NCBI GenBank assembly: GCA_022486705.1
Contig: JAKVKC010000001.1
Location: 1-64,000 of the forward strand
DNA length: 64,000 nt
DNA from: Solobacterium sp.
GTDB taxonomy: Bacteria; Bacillota_I; Bacilli_A; Erysipelotrichales; Erysipelotrichaceae
Reading direction: 5' to 3'
Under the pieces are notes generated by a model. It was not told the DNA's origin. It did not search any database and saw only the letters and a program-made list of their open reading frames with translations. A program made the position numbers and the translations under genes. Shown piece by piece: positions 1-9,261 of the stretch. Within the stretch, counting starts at the first letter, position 1. The number at the start of each line of letters is the position of its first letter.

Positions 1-7
1 TCCTCCA

Positions 8-2128
8 TTACCTGACACAGACAACGACACACAGTCCCGGTACAGATACATGATCTGTCTTCTCTTCGTGACTGTTTCCATTCTCATCAAACACGACCTG
101 CCAGCCCGGTTCATAATCGAACTGTTTTTCTTCAAAGGAGGGATTGATCAGGACCCGGATCAAAGACGTTCCGGTATCTGAATCAGAATAGTCTATATCA
201 TAGAATACTGCACCGCCTTCCGCAACTGAAAGACGGACACAGTGAGCAATCTGTTCCGCTTTATGAAAGCGAAATGCCTTATATTTCTTTCTTAAAGCAA
301 TCGCCCGGCGGGTATATTCGATCACATCCCGATAGTATTCCGCCCGTTTCCAATCCAGCTGGTTAATGGCATCTCCCGCATTGTAGGAATTGTCATTGTC
401 ATTCTTTGTGCCGCAGAATTCAATCCCGCTGTGCAGAAAAGGCACGCCCTGCGCTACCAAAGTCATCGCGATCATCATCTTCTGTCTGGCTTTTCGGATA
501 TCCCGGTTCTCATTATTGCAGCAGAAATGCATTTTGTCCCAGACCGTTCCATTATCATGTGTCTCCAGCCCGTTGATGCTCTTATCCGGTGAATTGAAGC
601 GCATAAAATACGGTTCTGTCAGTACATTTGCGCTCAGGGCACTGAGCACGTCATAGGCCCGGTTCACATCTCCCGTCGCATAGCCCTGTTCATATTTCTG
701 ATCATTGGATGTCTTGCCTTTGATCACATCTCGGAAATAATCATTGAAGTGTCCAATGCCAGGCATCTTATCCTGGTTGGTCAGGCAGGCCTTCTGCGAC
801 CAGTCCAGCTGCGTCGGCATGTCCCATCCTTCCCCATAGATCATCGCATCCGGCTTGATCTTCACAGCCGCATCATGGATGCAGTTCATTGTCTTTGTAT
901 CCAAGATCCCCATCAGATCAAAGCGGAAGCCATCCACATCATAGAGATCCATCAAAGTCTCAATGACATGCACAAGATATTTCCGTGCCATCGGCTGATT
1001 GGTCGCAAAATCATTGCCGCAGTAGGAGCCGTTGGAAAGAAAGCCCGACTGATTATAGCGGAAATAATAGTATGGCACCGTTGTATTGAAACAGCTTGTT
1101 TCAACATCATAGACATGGTTGAAGACCACATCCAGATTCACTCTTAACTGATGCTGATGCAGATGAGAGACCATCTGCTTCATTTCTTTCATGCGTGCAT
1201 ACGGATCCTGCGGATCGCTGGCATAGCTTCCTTCCAAAGAAAGATACTGTGCTGGATCATAGCCCCAGTTGTAGCTGTCCTTCGGATGGAATTCATCCAA
1301 GGTGCTGAAATCCAGCACCGGCATCAGCTGAATATGGGTCGCCCCCAGCCAGCCAAGATAGCTCAGGCCAGTCGGAAGATCCTGATACTTTGTATTCTCT
1401 TCACATAACGCATTGAAATTCCCATGTTCCTTCGTACCGCCCAATGGCGAAGAAGTGATATCACGAACAGATGTTTCATAGATCACAGCATCCGTGCCGC
1501 TGATCTGTCCTGGAACTGGTACTTTTTCAATCTGTTCCAATGCACTGCGATCGATGACAGCTGACTGCCGCGAATTGCCATTGCTGGAAAGCGCGTAAGG
1601 ATCCAATGATTCCACATATTTCCCATTGCGCTTGATCAGGTACACATAGGTCGCATGTTTCAGATCGCCTTTTGCCTGGGCACGCCAGACACCTTTCTCG
1701 GTGCGTTCCATGGCCATGGTCCGGATCTCATGATCCTCATAGATCCGCAGAATAATGTCCACTGCGGTCGGTGCCCATACAGCAAAGGAAGTCACATCGC
1801 GATGATATACTGCGCCCAAGTCATCACCTTCATAATAGAAGCGCTGATTGAACTGTTCTGTCTGCGTGATCAGACGGACGATCAGAGGAACGATCAGCCC
1901 GTGCTGTTCGCGGATCTCATAGTCGGTGCCGAATTCCATGCCTGCAGGTGCGGTCAGATCATAGCGGAAATTCGTCTCATGTTCCTCCAGACCGGCAGTG
2001 ATCAGATGTGTCGCTTCCCCGTTCTCGCCCAAAAGGGTGAAGCTGTCGCTTCTCCCATTGTAGAAATTGCGGTTCATCCAGACAGTGATCCTGCCGAAAT
2101 CATCCAGATATGCATTCATTGCAGGCAT
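8..2128 (-). CDS. pulA: Type I pullulanase (GH13 debranching enzyme)
   Basis: 706 residues, complete. It hydrolyses alpha-1,6 branch points of glycogen or pullulan-type glucans. Visible are the type I pullulanase signature YNWGYDP (about residue 288), the GH13 regions VVFNHVYD, DGFRFDLMG (nucleophile Asp), MIYGEGWDM (acid/base Glu) and ETHDNGTVWDK. The N-terminal ~200 residues are the beta-rich modules usual in this family. There is no signal peptide, so it acts in the cytoplasm. It is the last gene of the glgB-glgP-pulA operon, 21 bases after glgP, with an AGGAA ribosome binding site about 9 bases before the ATG. Together with phosphorylase it would degrade stored glycogen. Confidence 0.95.
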   Translation of the reverse strand: MPAMNAYLDDFGRITVWMNRNFYNGRSDSFTLLGENGEATHLITAGLEEHETNFRYDLTAPAGMEFGTDYEIREQHGLIVPLIVRLITQTEQFNQRFYYEGDDLGAVYHRDVTSFAVWAPTAVDIILRIYEDHEIRTMAMERTEKGVWRAQAKGDLKHATYVYLIKRNGKYVESLDPYALSSNGNSRQSAVIDRSALEQIEKVPVPGQISGTDAVIYETSVRDITSSPLGGTKEHGNFNALCEENTKYQDLPTGLSYLGWLGATHIQLMPVLDFSTLDEFHPKDSYNWGYDPAQYLSLEGSYASDPQDPYARMKEMKQMVSHLHQHQLRVNLDVVFNHVYDVETSCFNTTVPYYYFRYNQSGFLSNGSYCGNDFATNQPMARKYLVHVIETLMDLYDVDGFRFDLMGILDTKTMNCIHDAAVKIKPDAMIYGEGWDMPTQLDWSQKACLTNQDKMPGIGHFNDYFRDVIKGKTSNDQKYEQGYATGDVNRAYDVLSALSANVLTEPYFMRFNSPDKSINGLETHDNGTVWDKMHFCCNNENRDIRKARQKMMIAMTLVAQGVPFLHSGIEFCGTKNDNDNSYNAGDAINQLDWKRAEYYRDVIEYTRRAIALRKKYKAFRFHKAEQIAHCVRLSVAEGGAVFYDIDYSDSDTGTSLIRVLINPSFEEKQFDYEPGWQVVFDENGNSHEEKTDHVSVPGLCVVVCVR

Positions 2129-2149
2129 AAAGACAGATTCCTTTCCTTC

Positions 2150-4549
2150 TTATACTTCAAGCTTCTTTACTTTCCAAATATCTTTGGTGTACTGCTCAAT
2201 CGTACGATCGCTTGAGAAATAGCCGCTCTTAGCGATATTGACCAGGCACATTCTAGCCCATTGATGCGGATCCTGATACAGTTCTTCGATCTTCTCCTGG
2301 GCTTTCACATAGGCATCAAAGTCTGCCAAGACAAAGAACTCATCATTCTTCGTCATCAGTTCATTGAAGATCAGCCGGAAGTCATCCGGATCCTGGGACC
2401 ATACCGCATCTGTAAAGGTATCCATGACCTTGCGGATCCGTACATCCTTTTCATAATACTCTCTTGCATTGTAGGAATACTTGATGCGATTGATATCATC
2501 GACACTGAGACCGAAGATCACATCATTGTCACGTCCAACCAAACGGTCGATCTCCACATTGGCACCATCCATGGTACCGATGGTCACTGCGCCATTCATC
2601 ATGAACTTCATACAGCCGGTGCCGCTGGCCTCTTTGCCCGCCGTACTGATCTGTTCACTGACATCTGTACCAGGCACCAATACTTCCGCCATCGAAACAT
2701 TGTAGTTCGGTAAGAACACGACTTTGATCATGTCCTTGACATCCGGATCATTGTTGATGACATTTGCCACATTGTTGATCAGCTTGATGACTTTCTTAGC
2801 AAACGTATAGGAGCTCGCTGCTTTCGCTGCAAAGATATATGTATGCTTCGGCATCCAATAGTTCGGATCTTCTTTGATCCTTTCATAGCGATAGATGATC
2901 TGCATGATATTCAGCAGCTGACGCTTATATGCATGCAGGCGCTTAGCCTGCGCATCAAAGATCGAATCCGGATCTACTGCGACCCCGCACGTACGATTGA
3001 TATATGCCGCCAGGATCTCTTTTCTCTGTCTCTTCACTTTCAGGAATTCATTCTGCGTGCTCTTAGAATCCACATATGCCATCAGCTTTTCAAAGTCTTT
3101 ATAATTGCTGGCATAGGATTTCCCGATCTTCTTATCGAGCAGTTCCTTCAGTTCTGGATTGCTGTAAAGCATCCATCTGCGCGGCGTAATGCCATTGGTC
3201 TTGTTGGTGAACTTCTCAGGGAAGATATGATAGAAATCACGGAACAGATCATTCTTTAAGATCTCCGTATGGATCTCCGCAACACCATTGACATGATTGG
3301 ATCCGATCACGGCGAGATTCGCCATGTGGACCTGATTGTCCTTGATGATCTTCATGCGCTGGATCATCTCATGATCATTGCCGCATCTTTCCGATACCCA
3401 CTGGATAAAGCGTCTGTCTGTTTCCTGAATGATCATATAGATCCTCGGCAGCAGATTGGAAATGATTGGTACCGGCCACTTCTCCAAGGCTTCTGACATG
3501 ACCGTGTGATTCGTATACGATACCGTTTCTTTGACGATTGCCCATGCATCATCCCAGCTGAATTCATATTCATCCATCAGTACTCTGAGCAGTTCCGGAA
3601 TGACCAATACCGGATGCGTATCATTCATCTGAATGGCAACTTTCTTGCCTAAGTTCTTCAGGGATGGATACTGTTTCAGATGCGAGCGGACAATGCTGTT
3701 GATGCCGGCTGACACAAAGAAATACTCCTGCATCAGACGCAGATATTTTCCTTCATCCGTTGAATCATCCGGATACAGCTTCTCCGTAATATCATCTACC
3801 AATGATAAATAATCTCTTGTATTTGCCGTGCCGCTTTCTTCACTAGGCTCCGCGCTCCATAAGCGCAATGTATTTGTGGTCTTTGTACCGGCACCGATAA
3901 TTGCCATATCATAAGGAACTGCTACGATGCGGATCGGATTGACATGCTGGAAATGCATGTTCCCCTGTGCATCATACGATGTCTCGATCTGCCCATAGAA
4001 ATTCACTTCGACCGAATGCTTCGGCTTGCGGATCTCCCATGGATTGCCGTACTTCAGCCAATAATCAGGCACTTCTACCTGATTGCCGTCATGATCGATA
4101 TACTGTTTGAACAGACCGGACTTATAACGGATGCAGTTGCCATTCAGCGGATAATTCAAAGAAGCACCGCTGTCCATAAAGCAGGCTGCCAATCTTCCCA
4201 ATCCCCCATTGCCCAAACCCGGGTCCAATTCATATTCAGAAAGTTCATGATAATCTATGCCCAATTCGTCCAGTCCTTCGACTACCATGTCATAAATGCC
4301 AAGATTTTTTAAATTGCTCGTCAGCATTCTGCCGATCAGAAATTCAATGGAGAAATAATAGATCTCACGGGCATCTGCCTGTTTGGCAGCGACTTTTGTA
4401 TCCCGCCAATTGACATTGGCATAGTCGCGCACCATCTTTGCCAAAGCAACATACTTCTCGGTGATGTGTGTTTCTTCAACCGTACAGCCATAGGACTCTA
4501 CCAGTCTCCGGGTGAATTCTTTTTTAAACTCCGTCTTATTCTTAAACAT
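2150..4549 (-). CDS. glgP: Glycogen/maltodextrin phosphorylase (GT35)
   Basis: 799 residues, a normal length for the family. It releases glucose 1-phosphate from alpha-1,4 glucan ends using pyridoxal phosphate. N-terminal landmarks include the NGGLGRLAACFMDS motif. The PLP-lysine region near residue 645 reads EASGTGCMKFMMNGA, followed by TIGTMDGANVEI. Most family members have Asn where this protein has Cys (SGTGN-MKF); the PLP lysine itself is kept. The gene lies 12 bases after glgB and 21 bases before pulA in one operon, so branching, phosphorolysis and debranching are co-expressed. Glucose 1-phosphate would go to the phosphoglucomutase encoded at 6.6-8.2 kb. Confidence 0.96.
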   Translation of the reverse strand: MFKNKTEFKKEFTRRLVESYGCTVEETHITEKYVALAKMVRDYANVNWRDTKVAAKQADAREIYYFSIEFLIGRMLTSNLKNLGIYDMVVEGLDELGIDYHELSEYELDPGLGNGGLGRLAACFMDSGASLNYPLNGNCIRYKSGLFKQYIDHDGNQVEVPDYWLKYGNPWEIRKPKHSVEVNFYGQIETSYDAQGNMHFQHVNPIRIVAVPYDMAIIGAGTKTTNTLRLWSAEPSEESGTANTRDYLSLVDDITEKLYPDDSTDEGKYLRLMQEYFFVSAGINSIVRSHLKQYPSLKNLGKKVAIQMNDTHPVLVIPELLRVLMDEYEFSWDDAWAIVKETVSYTNHTVMSEALEKWPVPIISNLLPRIYMIIQETDRRFIQWVSERCGNDHEMIQRMKIIKDNQVHMANLAVIGSNHVNGVAEIHTEILKNDLFRDFYHIFPEKFTNKTNGITPRRWMLYSNPELKELLDKKIGKSYASNYKDFEKLMAYVDSKSTQNEFLKVKRQRKEILAAYINRTCGVAVDPDSIFDAQAKRLHAYKRQLLNIMQIIYRYERIKEDPNYWMPKHTYIFAAKAASSYTFAKKVIKLINNVANVINNDPDVKDMIKVVFLPNYNVSMAEVLVPGTDVSEQISTAGKEASGTGCMKFMMNGAVTIGTMDGANVEIDRLVGRDNDVIFGLSVDDINRIKYSYNAREYYEKDVRIRKVMDTFTDAVWSQDPDDFRLIFNELMTKNDEFFVLADFDAYVKAQEKIEELYQDPHQWARMCLVNIAKSGYFSSDRTIEQYTKDIWKVKKLEV

Positions 4550-4561
4550 TTTCGTCCCCTC

Positions 4562-6394
4562 TCAATGTTCTTTCCTGACGCTCAGCCACAGTGCCGCAAA
4601 TGGTGCGATCTTCAGTGTTACTGCATACTTTTTTTGACCTGCCACATCCCATGCATGCATAGGCTCCGCATTGACCATGCCGCAGCCATCATAGCGTTCA
4701 TTCTCGGTATTCATGATCTCTGTATAAATGCCTTTCTGCGGCACTTCGATATCATAGCTTTCATAGCTTTTGGCTAAACAGTTCATGATGCATATGATCC
4801 TTTCATCTGTTCCCTCACGATAGAAAGAATAGATGCTCTGCGCTGCATTGTCCGCATTGATCCAATGGAAGCCTGCCGTATCATAATCGGAAGCATAGAG
4901 ACAGGGATGGGCAAGATACAGTGCATTCAGATCCTGCATGTATCTGACAAAAGCCTGATGCCTTGGATACTTCAGCAGGAACCAATCCAGCTCTCTCTTC
5001 TCATCGAATTCACGGAAGCTTGCGATCTCATTGCCCATGAAGTTCAGCTTCTTGCCTGGGTGGGCATACATGTATGCATACAGATTTCTGACCTGGGAGA
5101 ACTTTTCGTCATAGGTTCCCCACATACGGTCTATGATCGTCTTTTTGCCATGCACGTTTTCATCATGGCTCAGCGGCAGAAGAAATCTCTCGCTGTAGAA
5201 ATACGCCATAGAGAAGGTCAGCTTATGATGATCATAGCTGCGGTACAGAGGATCCTCGGCATAATACTTCAGGGTATCGTTCATCCAGCCAAGATCCCAT
5301 TTATAGTCGAAGCCAAGTCCGCCATGTGCCAAAGATCCTGTAACTCTGGGATAATCCGAAGAGTCCTCGGCAATGGTGATCACGCCCGGAAAGCTTTGGT
5401 GAATGCAGTCATTCAGGCGTTTCACAAAATCCAGTGCACCTTCGTTGGTACCGCGATCTCGATTGCCTTCCCAATAGATCAGGTTGGATACGGCATCGAT
5501 ACGGATACCGTCTATATGATAGATATCGCACCAGAAAGCCGCCGAACTGATCAGAAAGGAACGAACTTCATCCTTCCACAGATTGAAATTCAGTGTGCCC
5601 CACTGCGATTGCGCATCGCTGTCTTTTGCATACTCATAGAGCGGCTGTCCATCAAAGCAGCCAAGACCGAACGCATCTTTGACAAAGTGCACCGGCACCA
5701 TATCCATGATCAGGCCAATGCCATTGCGATGGCAGGCATCCACAAAGGACGCAAATTCCGTCGGGTTGCCATAGCGGCTGGTCAGGGCGTAGTATCCGCT
5801 TGCCTGGTATCCCCAAGACCCATCAAAAGGGTATTCGGTCAAAGGCATCATTTCAATGTGCGTATAGCCGTTCTTTTTTACATAAGGAATCAGATTCTCT
5901 TCCATCATGCCATAGGTATATGGATATTCTCCATTCCTTTTCCAGCCCCCGGCATAGACTTCATAGATGTTCATCGGGGCATCATACTGCGCTCTGCGGC
6001 CATCCATCCATGGCCCATCGTGCCAATGAATATTCCCCAGGTCATAGACCTTTGAAGCCGTTTCCGGCCTTGTTTCCGCATAAAAAGCATAAGGATCCGC
6101 TTTATCAATGAAAGCACCATTCCAGTCTTCAATACGGTACTTATAAGAATCCCATTCCTTCACACCTTTGACAAAAACGCTCCATATTCCTTCAAGGCCC
6201 GTACGTTCCATCCGGATCGGATGTTCTGCCCATTGAGAAAAGCTGCCTATCACAAAAACATTATGTGCATGAGGCGCATATACCGTGAACCGGACTCCTT
6301 CATTTCCTTCATAAGAGAAATGAGCGCCAAACAATTTATATGCGTCAATGCAGTGACCTTGATGGAAGCTTTCTGCGATCTTACCTGAATCCAT
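4562..6394 (-). CDS. glgB: 1,4-alpha-glucan branching enzyme (GH13)
   Basis: 610 residues. It introduces alpha-1,6 branches into glycogen. An N-terminal CBM48-type domain (about 25-115) precedes the GH13 barrel, with DMVPVHFV, DGIRIDAVSN (nucleophile), ITIAEDSSDYP (Glu/Asp) and LSHDENVHGKKT. It is the first gene of the operon. A GGGAGGA ribosome binding site stands close before the ATG, and the promoter with a cre-like box lies at 6420-6462. glgC, glgD and glgA are not in the window. Confidence 0.95.
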   Translation of the reverse strand: MDSGKIAESFHQGHCIDAYKLFGAHFSYEGNEGVRFTVYAPHAHNVFVIGSFSQWAEHPIRMERTGLEGIWSVFVKGVKEWDSYKYRIEDWNGAFIDKADPYAFYAETRPETASKVYDLGNIHWHDGPWMDGRRAQYDAPMNIYEVYAGGWKRNGEYPYTYGMMEENLIPYVKKNGYTHIEMMPLTEYPFDGSWGYQASGYYALTSRYGNPTEFASFVDACHRNGIGLIMDMVPVHFVKDAFGLGCFDGQPLYEYAKDSDAQSQWGTLNFNLWKDEVRSFLISSAAFWCDIYHIDGIRIDAVSNLIYWEGNRDRGTNEGALDFVKRLNDCIHQSFPGVITIAEDSSDYPRVTGSLAHGGLGFDYKWDLGWMNDTLKYYAEDPLYRSYDHHKLTFSMAYFYSERFLLPLSHDENVHGKKTIIDRMWGTYDEKFSQVRNLYAYMYAHPGKKLNFMGNEIASFREFDEKRELDWFLLKYPRHQAFVRYMQDLNALYLAHPCLYASDYDTAGFHWINADNAAQSIYSFYREGTDERIICIMNCLAKSYESYDIEVPQKGIYTEIMNTENERYDGCGMVNAEPMHAWDVAGQKKYAVTLKIAPFAALWLSVRKEH

Positions 6395-6419
6395 CGTTTT
6401 CCTCCCTGCAGCAATATAC

Positions 6420-6433
6420 TATTAACGGTTACA
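6420..6433 (-). promoter_or_regulatory. cre-like CcpA box at the glgB-glgP-pulA promoter
   Basis: Read on the minus strand the site is TGTAACCGTTAATA, 13 of 14 positions of the cre consensus TGWNANCGNTNWCA. It lies directly downstream of the -10 box, over the expected transcription start, a position from which CcpA would repress the glycogen operon when preferred sugars are present. The match is seen; the function is inferred. Confidence 0.6.
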
Positions 6434-6462
6434 ATTATACTATGAATACCTTCTATAAACAA
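6434..6462 (-). promoter_or_regulatory. Promoter of the glgB-glgP-pulA operon
   Basis: Minus-strand -35 TTGTTT (6457-6462), 17-base spacer, -10 TATAAT (6434-6439), about 40 bases before the glgB start. Confidence 0.7.
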
Positions 6463-6518
6463 AGCTGAGGCACCGCAACTACAGATAATACTCACTGGAA
6501 ATCAGGATGACGATAGAT

Positions 6519-6549
6519 AAAAAAAAGCAGGACTCCCTCAGGAATCCTG
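6519..6549 (-). terminator. Rho-independent terminator after phosphoglucomutase
   Basis: Minus strand: CAGGATTCC, loop TGAG, GGAGTCCTG (9 bp with one G-U), then a run of eight T just after the phosphoglucomutase stop. Confidence 0.85.
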
Positions 6550-6561
6550 TTTCTCATTTGT

Positions 6562-8247
6562 TCAAGCAAGGATCGGCTTCACTGCTTTGGCCAGATCTTC
6601 TCTTTCTTTTTCTGCTTCACTCAGGTCTTTGCCTAAAGTAGTGAAGTATGTTTTGATCTTTGGTTCCGTACCGGAAGGACGGACAATGACAACAGCCCCA
6701 TCTTCCAAGTCATAGCGCAGGACATTTGCCTTTGGCAGACCGGTGGCAGCTGTATCTTCATAATCTGTCACTTTTACGGTCCGGCGGCCGGCAAATTCTT
6801 TCGGTGCTTCGCGGCGCAGATCGCTCATGATGCCAGCCATCTTATCCATACCGGACAGGCCTGGGAATTCAAAAGCATCCACAGCATTGAGATATCTGCC
6901 GTATTCCTGATAGATCTCTTCCAGTCTTTGTTTCAAAGAGGAGCCCTGGCTGCGATAATAAGCAGCCATTTCGCAGATCAGCATTGATCCGACAATGGCA
7001 TCTTTATCACGGACATACGGTCCAGCCAAGTAGCCATAGGATTCTTCAAAGCCAAAGATGAAGCGGTCCACTTCGCCTTTCGCTTCCAGCTGAGCGATCT
7101 GATCACCGATCCACTTGAAGCCCGTCAATGTATGCCGCAGTTCAACTCCATAGTGCTCTGCAATCTTCGCTGCCAGCGGCGTCGATACGATCGATTCTAC
7201 CGCCACAGGATTCCTTGGCATCGTGCCCTTTTCGATTCTGCCGGCACAGATGTAATCCAATAAGAGAACACCCATTTCATTGCCGGATACAAGTTCATAC
7301 GAACCATCCGGGCACTTCATGGCAATGCCGACACGGTCCGCATCCGGATCCGTTGCCAGCATCAGATCAGCCCCTGTCTTTTCAGCCAATTCCAATCCCT
7401 TGGCCAATGCTTCTCTGATCTCTGGATTTGGATAGGAACAGGTCGTGAAGTATCCATTTGGATATTCCTGCTCCGGAACAATCGTAATATCTGTGATACC
7501 GATATCATTTAAGACATGCGTCACCGGTACAAGTCCCGTGCCATTCAATGGGGAATAGACAAGCTTTAAGCCAGCCGTTGCACACAGCCCTGGTCTGACC
7601 TGTCTCTTTTCAATCTCCTGATACAGAGAAGCTTTGCAGTCTTCCTGTACAAAAGCAATCAGTCCTTTTTCAACGCCCTGCGCAAAGTCCATATACTTCG
7701 CACCAGTCAGGACATCTGTCTTCTGGATGGAATCATATACAACAGCGACCGCATCATCTGTCATCTGACAGCCATCCGGTCCATATGCTTTATAGCCATT
7801 GTATTTCGCTGGATTATGCGATGCCGTGACCATGATCCCAGCATTGCATTTATAGTATCTTGTCGCAAATGAAAGTGCCGGCACCGGCATCAGTTCATCA
7901 TAGATCCGGACATGCACGCCATTGGCCGCAAGCACACCAGCCGCTTCTCTCGCAAAGTTCCATCCCTTGATCCGTGAATCATAGGAAATTGCGACAGTCT
8001 GCGTACCGCCCTGGGTCTTCACCCAATCTGCCACGCCCTGCGTCGCCTGTCTGACGACCCAGATGTTCATGCGATTCGTACCAGCCCCCAAGGTTCCTCG
8101 TAGGCCAGCGGTACCGAACTGCAGAGCAACTGCGAATCTTTCTTTGATGGCATCGTCATCGTCTTTGATCTTCTGCAGCTCGCTCTTGAGATCTACATCG
8201 ATCAGATCCGCTTTCATCCATCTCTCGTACTCATCACGATATGACAT
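6562..8247 (-). CDS. pgm: Phosphoglucomutase / phosphomannomutase family
   Basis: 561 residues from the start chosen here. It interconverts glucose 1-phosphate and glucose 6-phosphate, linking glycogen breakdown to glycolysis. Motifs: phosphoserine loop TASHNPAKYNGYK, metal loop DPDADRVGIA, sugar loop FGFEESYGY, phosphate-binding RPSGTEPKIKTYF. The start is the ATG of MSYRDEYE at 8247, because AAAAGGAGAAG sits at the right distance before it; a longer reading frame runs 15 codons upstream but has no ribosome binding site. A terminator-like hairpin (8267-8298) separates it from ptsH, so it needs read-through or its own promoter. Confidence 0.94.
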   Translation of the reverse strand: MSYRDEYERWMKADLIDVDLKSELQKIKDDDDAIKERFAVALQFGTAGLRGTLGAGTNRMNIWVVRQATQGVADWVKTQGGTQTVAISYDSRIKGWNFAREAAGVLAANGVHVRIYDELMPVPALSFATRYYKCNAGIMVTASHNPAKYNGYKAYGPDGCQMTDDAVAVVYDSIQKTDVLTGAKYMDFAQGVEKGLIAFVQEDCKASLYQEIEKRQVRPGLCATAGLKLVYSPLNGTGLVPVTHVLNDIGITDITIVPEQEYPNGYFTTCSYPNPEIREALAKGLELAEKTGADLMLATDPDADRVGIAMKCPDGSYELVSGNEMGVLLLDYICAGRIEKGTMPRNPVAVESIVSTPLAAKIAEHYGVELRHTLTGFKWIGDQIAQLEAKGEVDRFIFGFEESYGYLAGPYVRDKDAIVGSMLICEMAAYYRSQGSSLKQRLEEIYQEYGRYLNAVDAFEFPGLSGMDKMAGIMSDLRREAPKEFAGRRTVKVTDYEDTAATGLPKANVLRYDLEDGAVVIVRPSGTEPKIKTYFTTLGKDLSEAEKEREDLAKAVKPILA

Positions 8248-8266
8248 TATTCTTCTCCTTTTGTTG

Positions 8267-8298
8267 AAAAAAAGAGAGAAGCTCTTCTGCATTCTCCC
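8267..8298 (-). terminator. Terminator-like hairpin between ptsH and phosphoglucomutase
   Basis: Minus strand: GGGAGAA, 11-base loop, TTCTCTC (7 bp with one G-U), then seven T. It ends only ~20 bases before the phosphoglucomutase start codon, so it may act as a partial terminator that sets the ratio of the two genes. Confidence 0.65.
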
Positions 8299-8321
8299 TT
8301 TTGTTTCCTGTTTGATAATAC

Positions 8322-8588
8322 TTAGGCAATTACTTTCTGAGCGCGAAGTACATCTTCAATTGTCTTGATTGCGACATCTTCGTCATCACCTTCACAAGAT
8401 ACAGTGATTTCGGACTGTGTCGGAATACCCAGAGACATAACACCCATAATTGACTTCATGTTTACTGAACGTCCCTTATAAGCTACCTTTACTTCGCTCT
8501 TGAACTTGCTTGCAGCATTAACAGCTACTGTAGCTGGGCGTGCATGTAATCCAACAGGGTCAATGACTGTGACTGAAATTTGCTTCAT
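8322..8588 (-). CDS. ptsH: Phosphocarrier protein HPr
   Basis: 88 residues, the standard HPr length. It carries phosphate from Enzyme I to PTS sugar permeases. The phosphorylated histidine is in GLHARPA (His15) and the Gram-positive regulatory serine is in VNMKSIMGVMSLG (Ser46), the site used by HPr kinase so that HPr can act as CcpA co-repressor. The ribosome binding site is AGGAGGA. It stands alone: no ptsI follows. A promoter with an overlapping cre-like box is upstream. Confidence 0.97.
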   Translation of the reverse strand: MKQISVTVIDPVGLHARPATVAVNAASKFKSEVKVAYKGRSVNMKSIMGVMSLGIPTQSEITVSCEGDDEDVAIKTIEDVLRAQKVIA

Positions 8589-8624
8589 AGATAGAATATT
8601 CCTCCTATTTCAATACCTATGGTT

Positions 8625-8653
8625 ATTCTAATACAGGCGCGTTTTAGTTACAA
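8625..8653 (-). promoter_or_regulatory. ptsH promoter
   Basis: Minus-strand -35 TTGTAA (8648-8653), 17-base spacer, -10 TAGAAT (8625-8630). The -35 is the right end of the cre-like palindrome at 8649-8662. Confidence 0.6.
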
Positions 8654-8662
8654 GCGCTTACA
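8649..8662 (-). promoter_or_regulatory. cre-like palindrome over the ptsH -35 box
   Basis: Minus strand TGTAAGCGCTTGTA has a perfect AAGCGCTT core and matches the cre consensus at 12 of 14 positions. It overlaps the -35 box, suggesting catabolite control of HPr synthesis itself. The binding is inferred. Confidence 0.5.
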
Positions 8663-8784
8663 CCTAAAATGTTTCTAAAAATGTCTATAAATGGCTGAAA
8701 ATCGCACTTTTTGAGAGATAAAATAATGCTTCTGCATCGTTCTTTTCAGGTCTGCTCCGGCAGGAATACCTGTGCAATTTTTCA

Positions 8785-9261
8785 CTACTTATGGTACGGC
8801 TCATGGTGCAGGATGCGAAAGGCCCGATAGATCTGTTCTAAGACGATGATCCGGCACAGCTGATGCGGAAAAGTATTCTTGGATAAGCACCAGCGATAAT
8901 CCGCTCTAGCGATCAGATCTTTGGATACACCTAAGGAACCGCCGATCACAAAATCAATTCTGCTTTTCCCCTGTGTATGGAGAGCATCGATCTCTTCAGA
9001 CAATTCAACGGAGCCCATACTCTTTCCTGCCAGATCCAATAGGATGACAAATTCATCCGGCTTGATCCTTGCCAAGAGACGTTCTCCCTCTTTTTCTTTG
9101 ACCTTTTCATTCTGTGCATCACTGTTGTTCTCGGGTGCTTTTTCATCCGGCACTTCAATGATCTCCAGCTTATCATAGGCTTGGATGCGCTTGGCATATT
9201 CATGCATGCCATCTCGCATCCATTTCTCCTTCATGCTGCCGCAGGCTAACAGACGGATCAT
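8785..9261 (-). CDS. rlmH: 23S rRNA (pseudouridine-1915 N3)-methyltransferase
   Basis: 158 residues, as expected for RlmH (SPOUT class). It methylates pseudouridine 1915 of 23S rRNA. The C-terminal SAM-binding knot is clear: VIGGSLGVSKDLIARA, then CRIIVLEQIYRAFRI and the terminal HHEPYHK. It overlaps the HtrA-like gene by 4 bases (ATGA) and ends the eight-gene operon. The order walJ - htrA-like - rlmH is the standard Firmicutes neighbourhood. Confidence 0.96.
   Translation of the reverse strand: MIRLLACGSMKEKWMRDGMHEYAKRIQAYDKLEIIEVPDEKAPENNSDAQNEKVKEKEGERLLARIKPDEFVILLDLAGKSMGSVELSEEIDALHTQGKSRIDFVIGGSLGVSKDLIARADYRWCLSKNTFPHQLCRIIVLEQIYRAFRILHHEPYHK

Noticed and set aside
4865-6055. 396-codon open frame on the plus strand
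   Set aside because: It is antisense to glgB, lacks a ribosome binding site and any recognisable motif; the glgB frame has full GH13 motifs.
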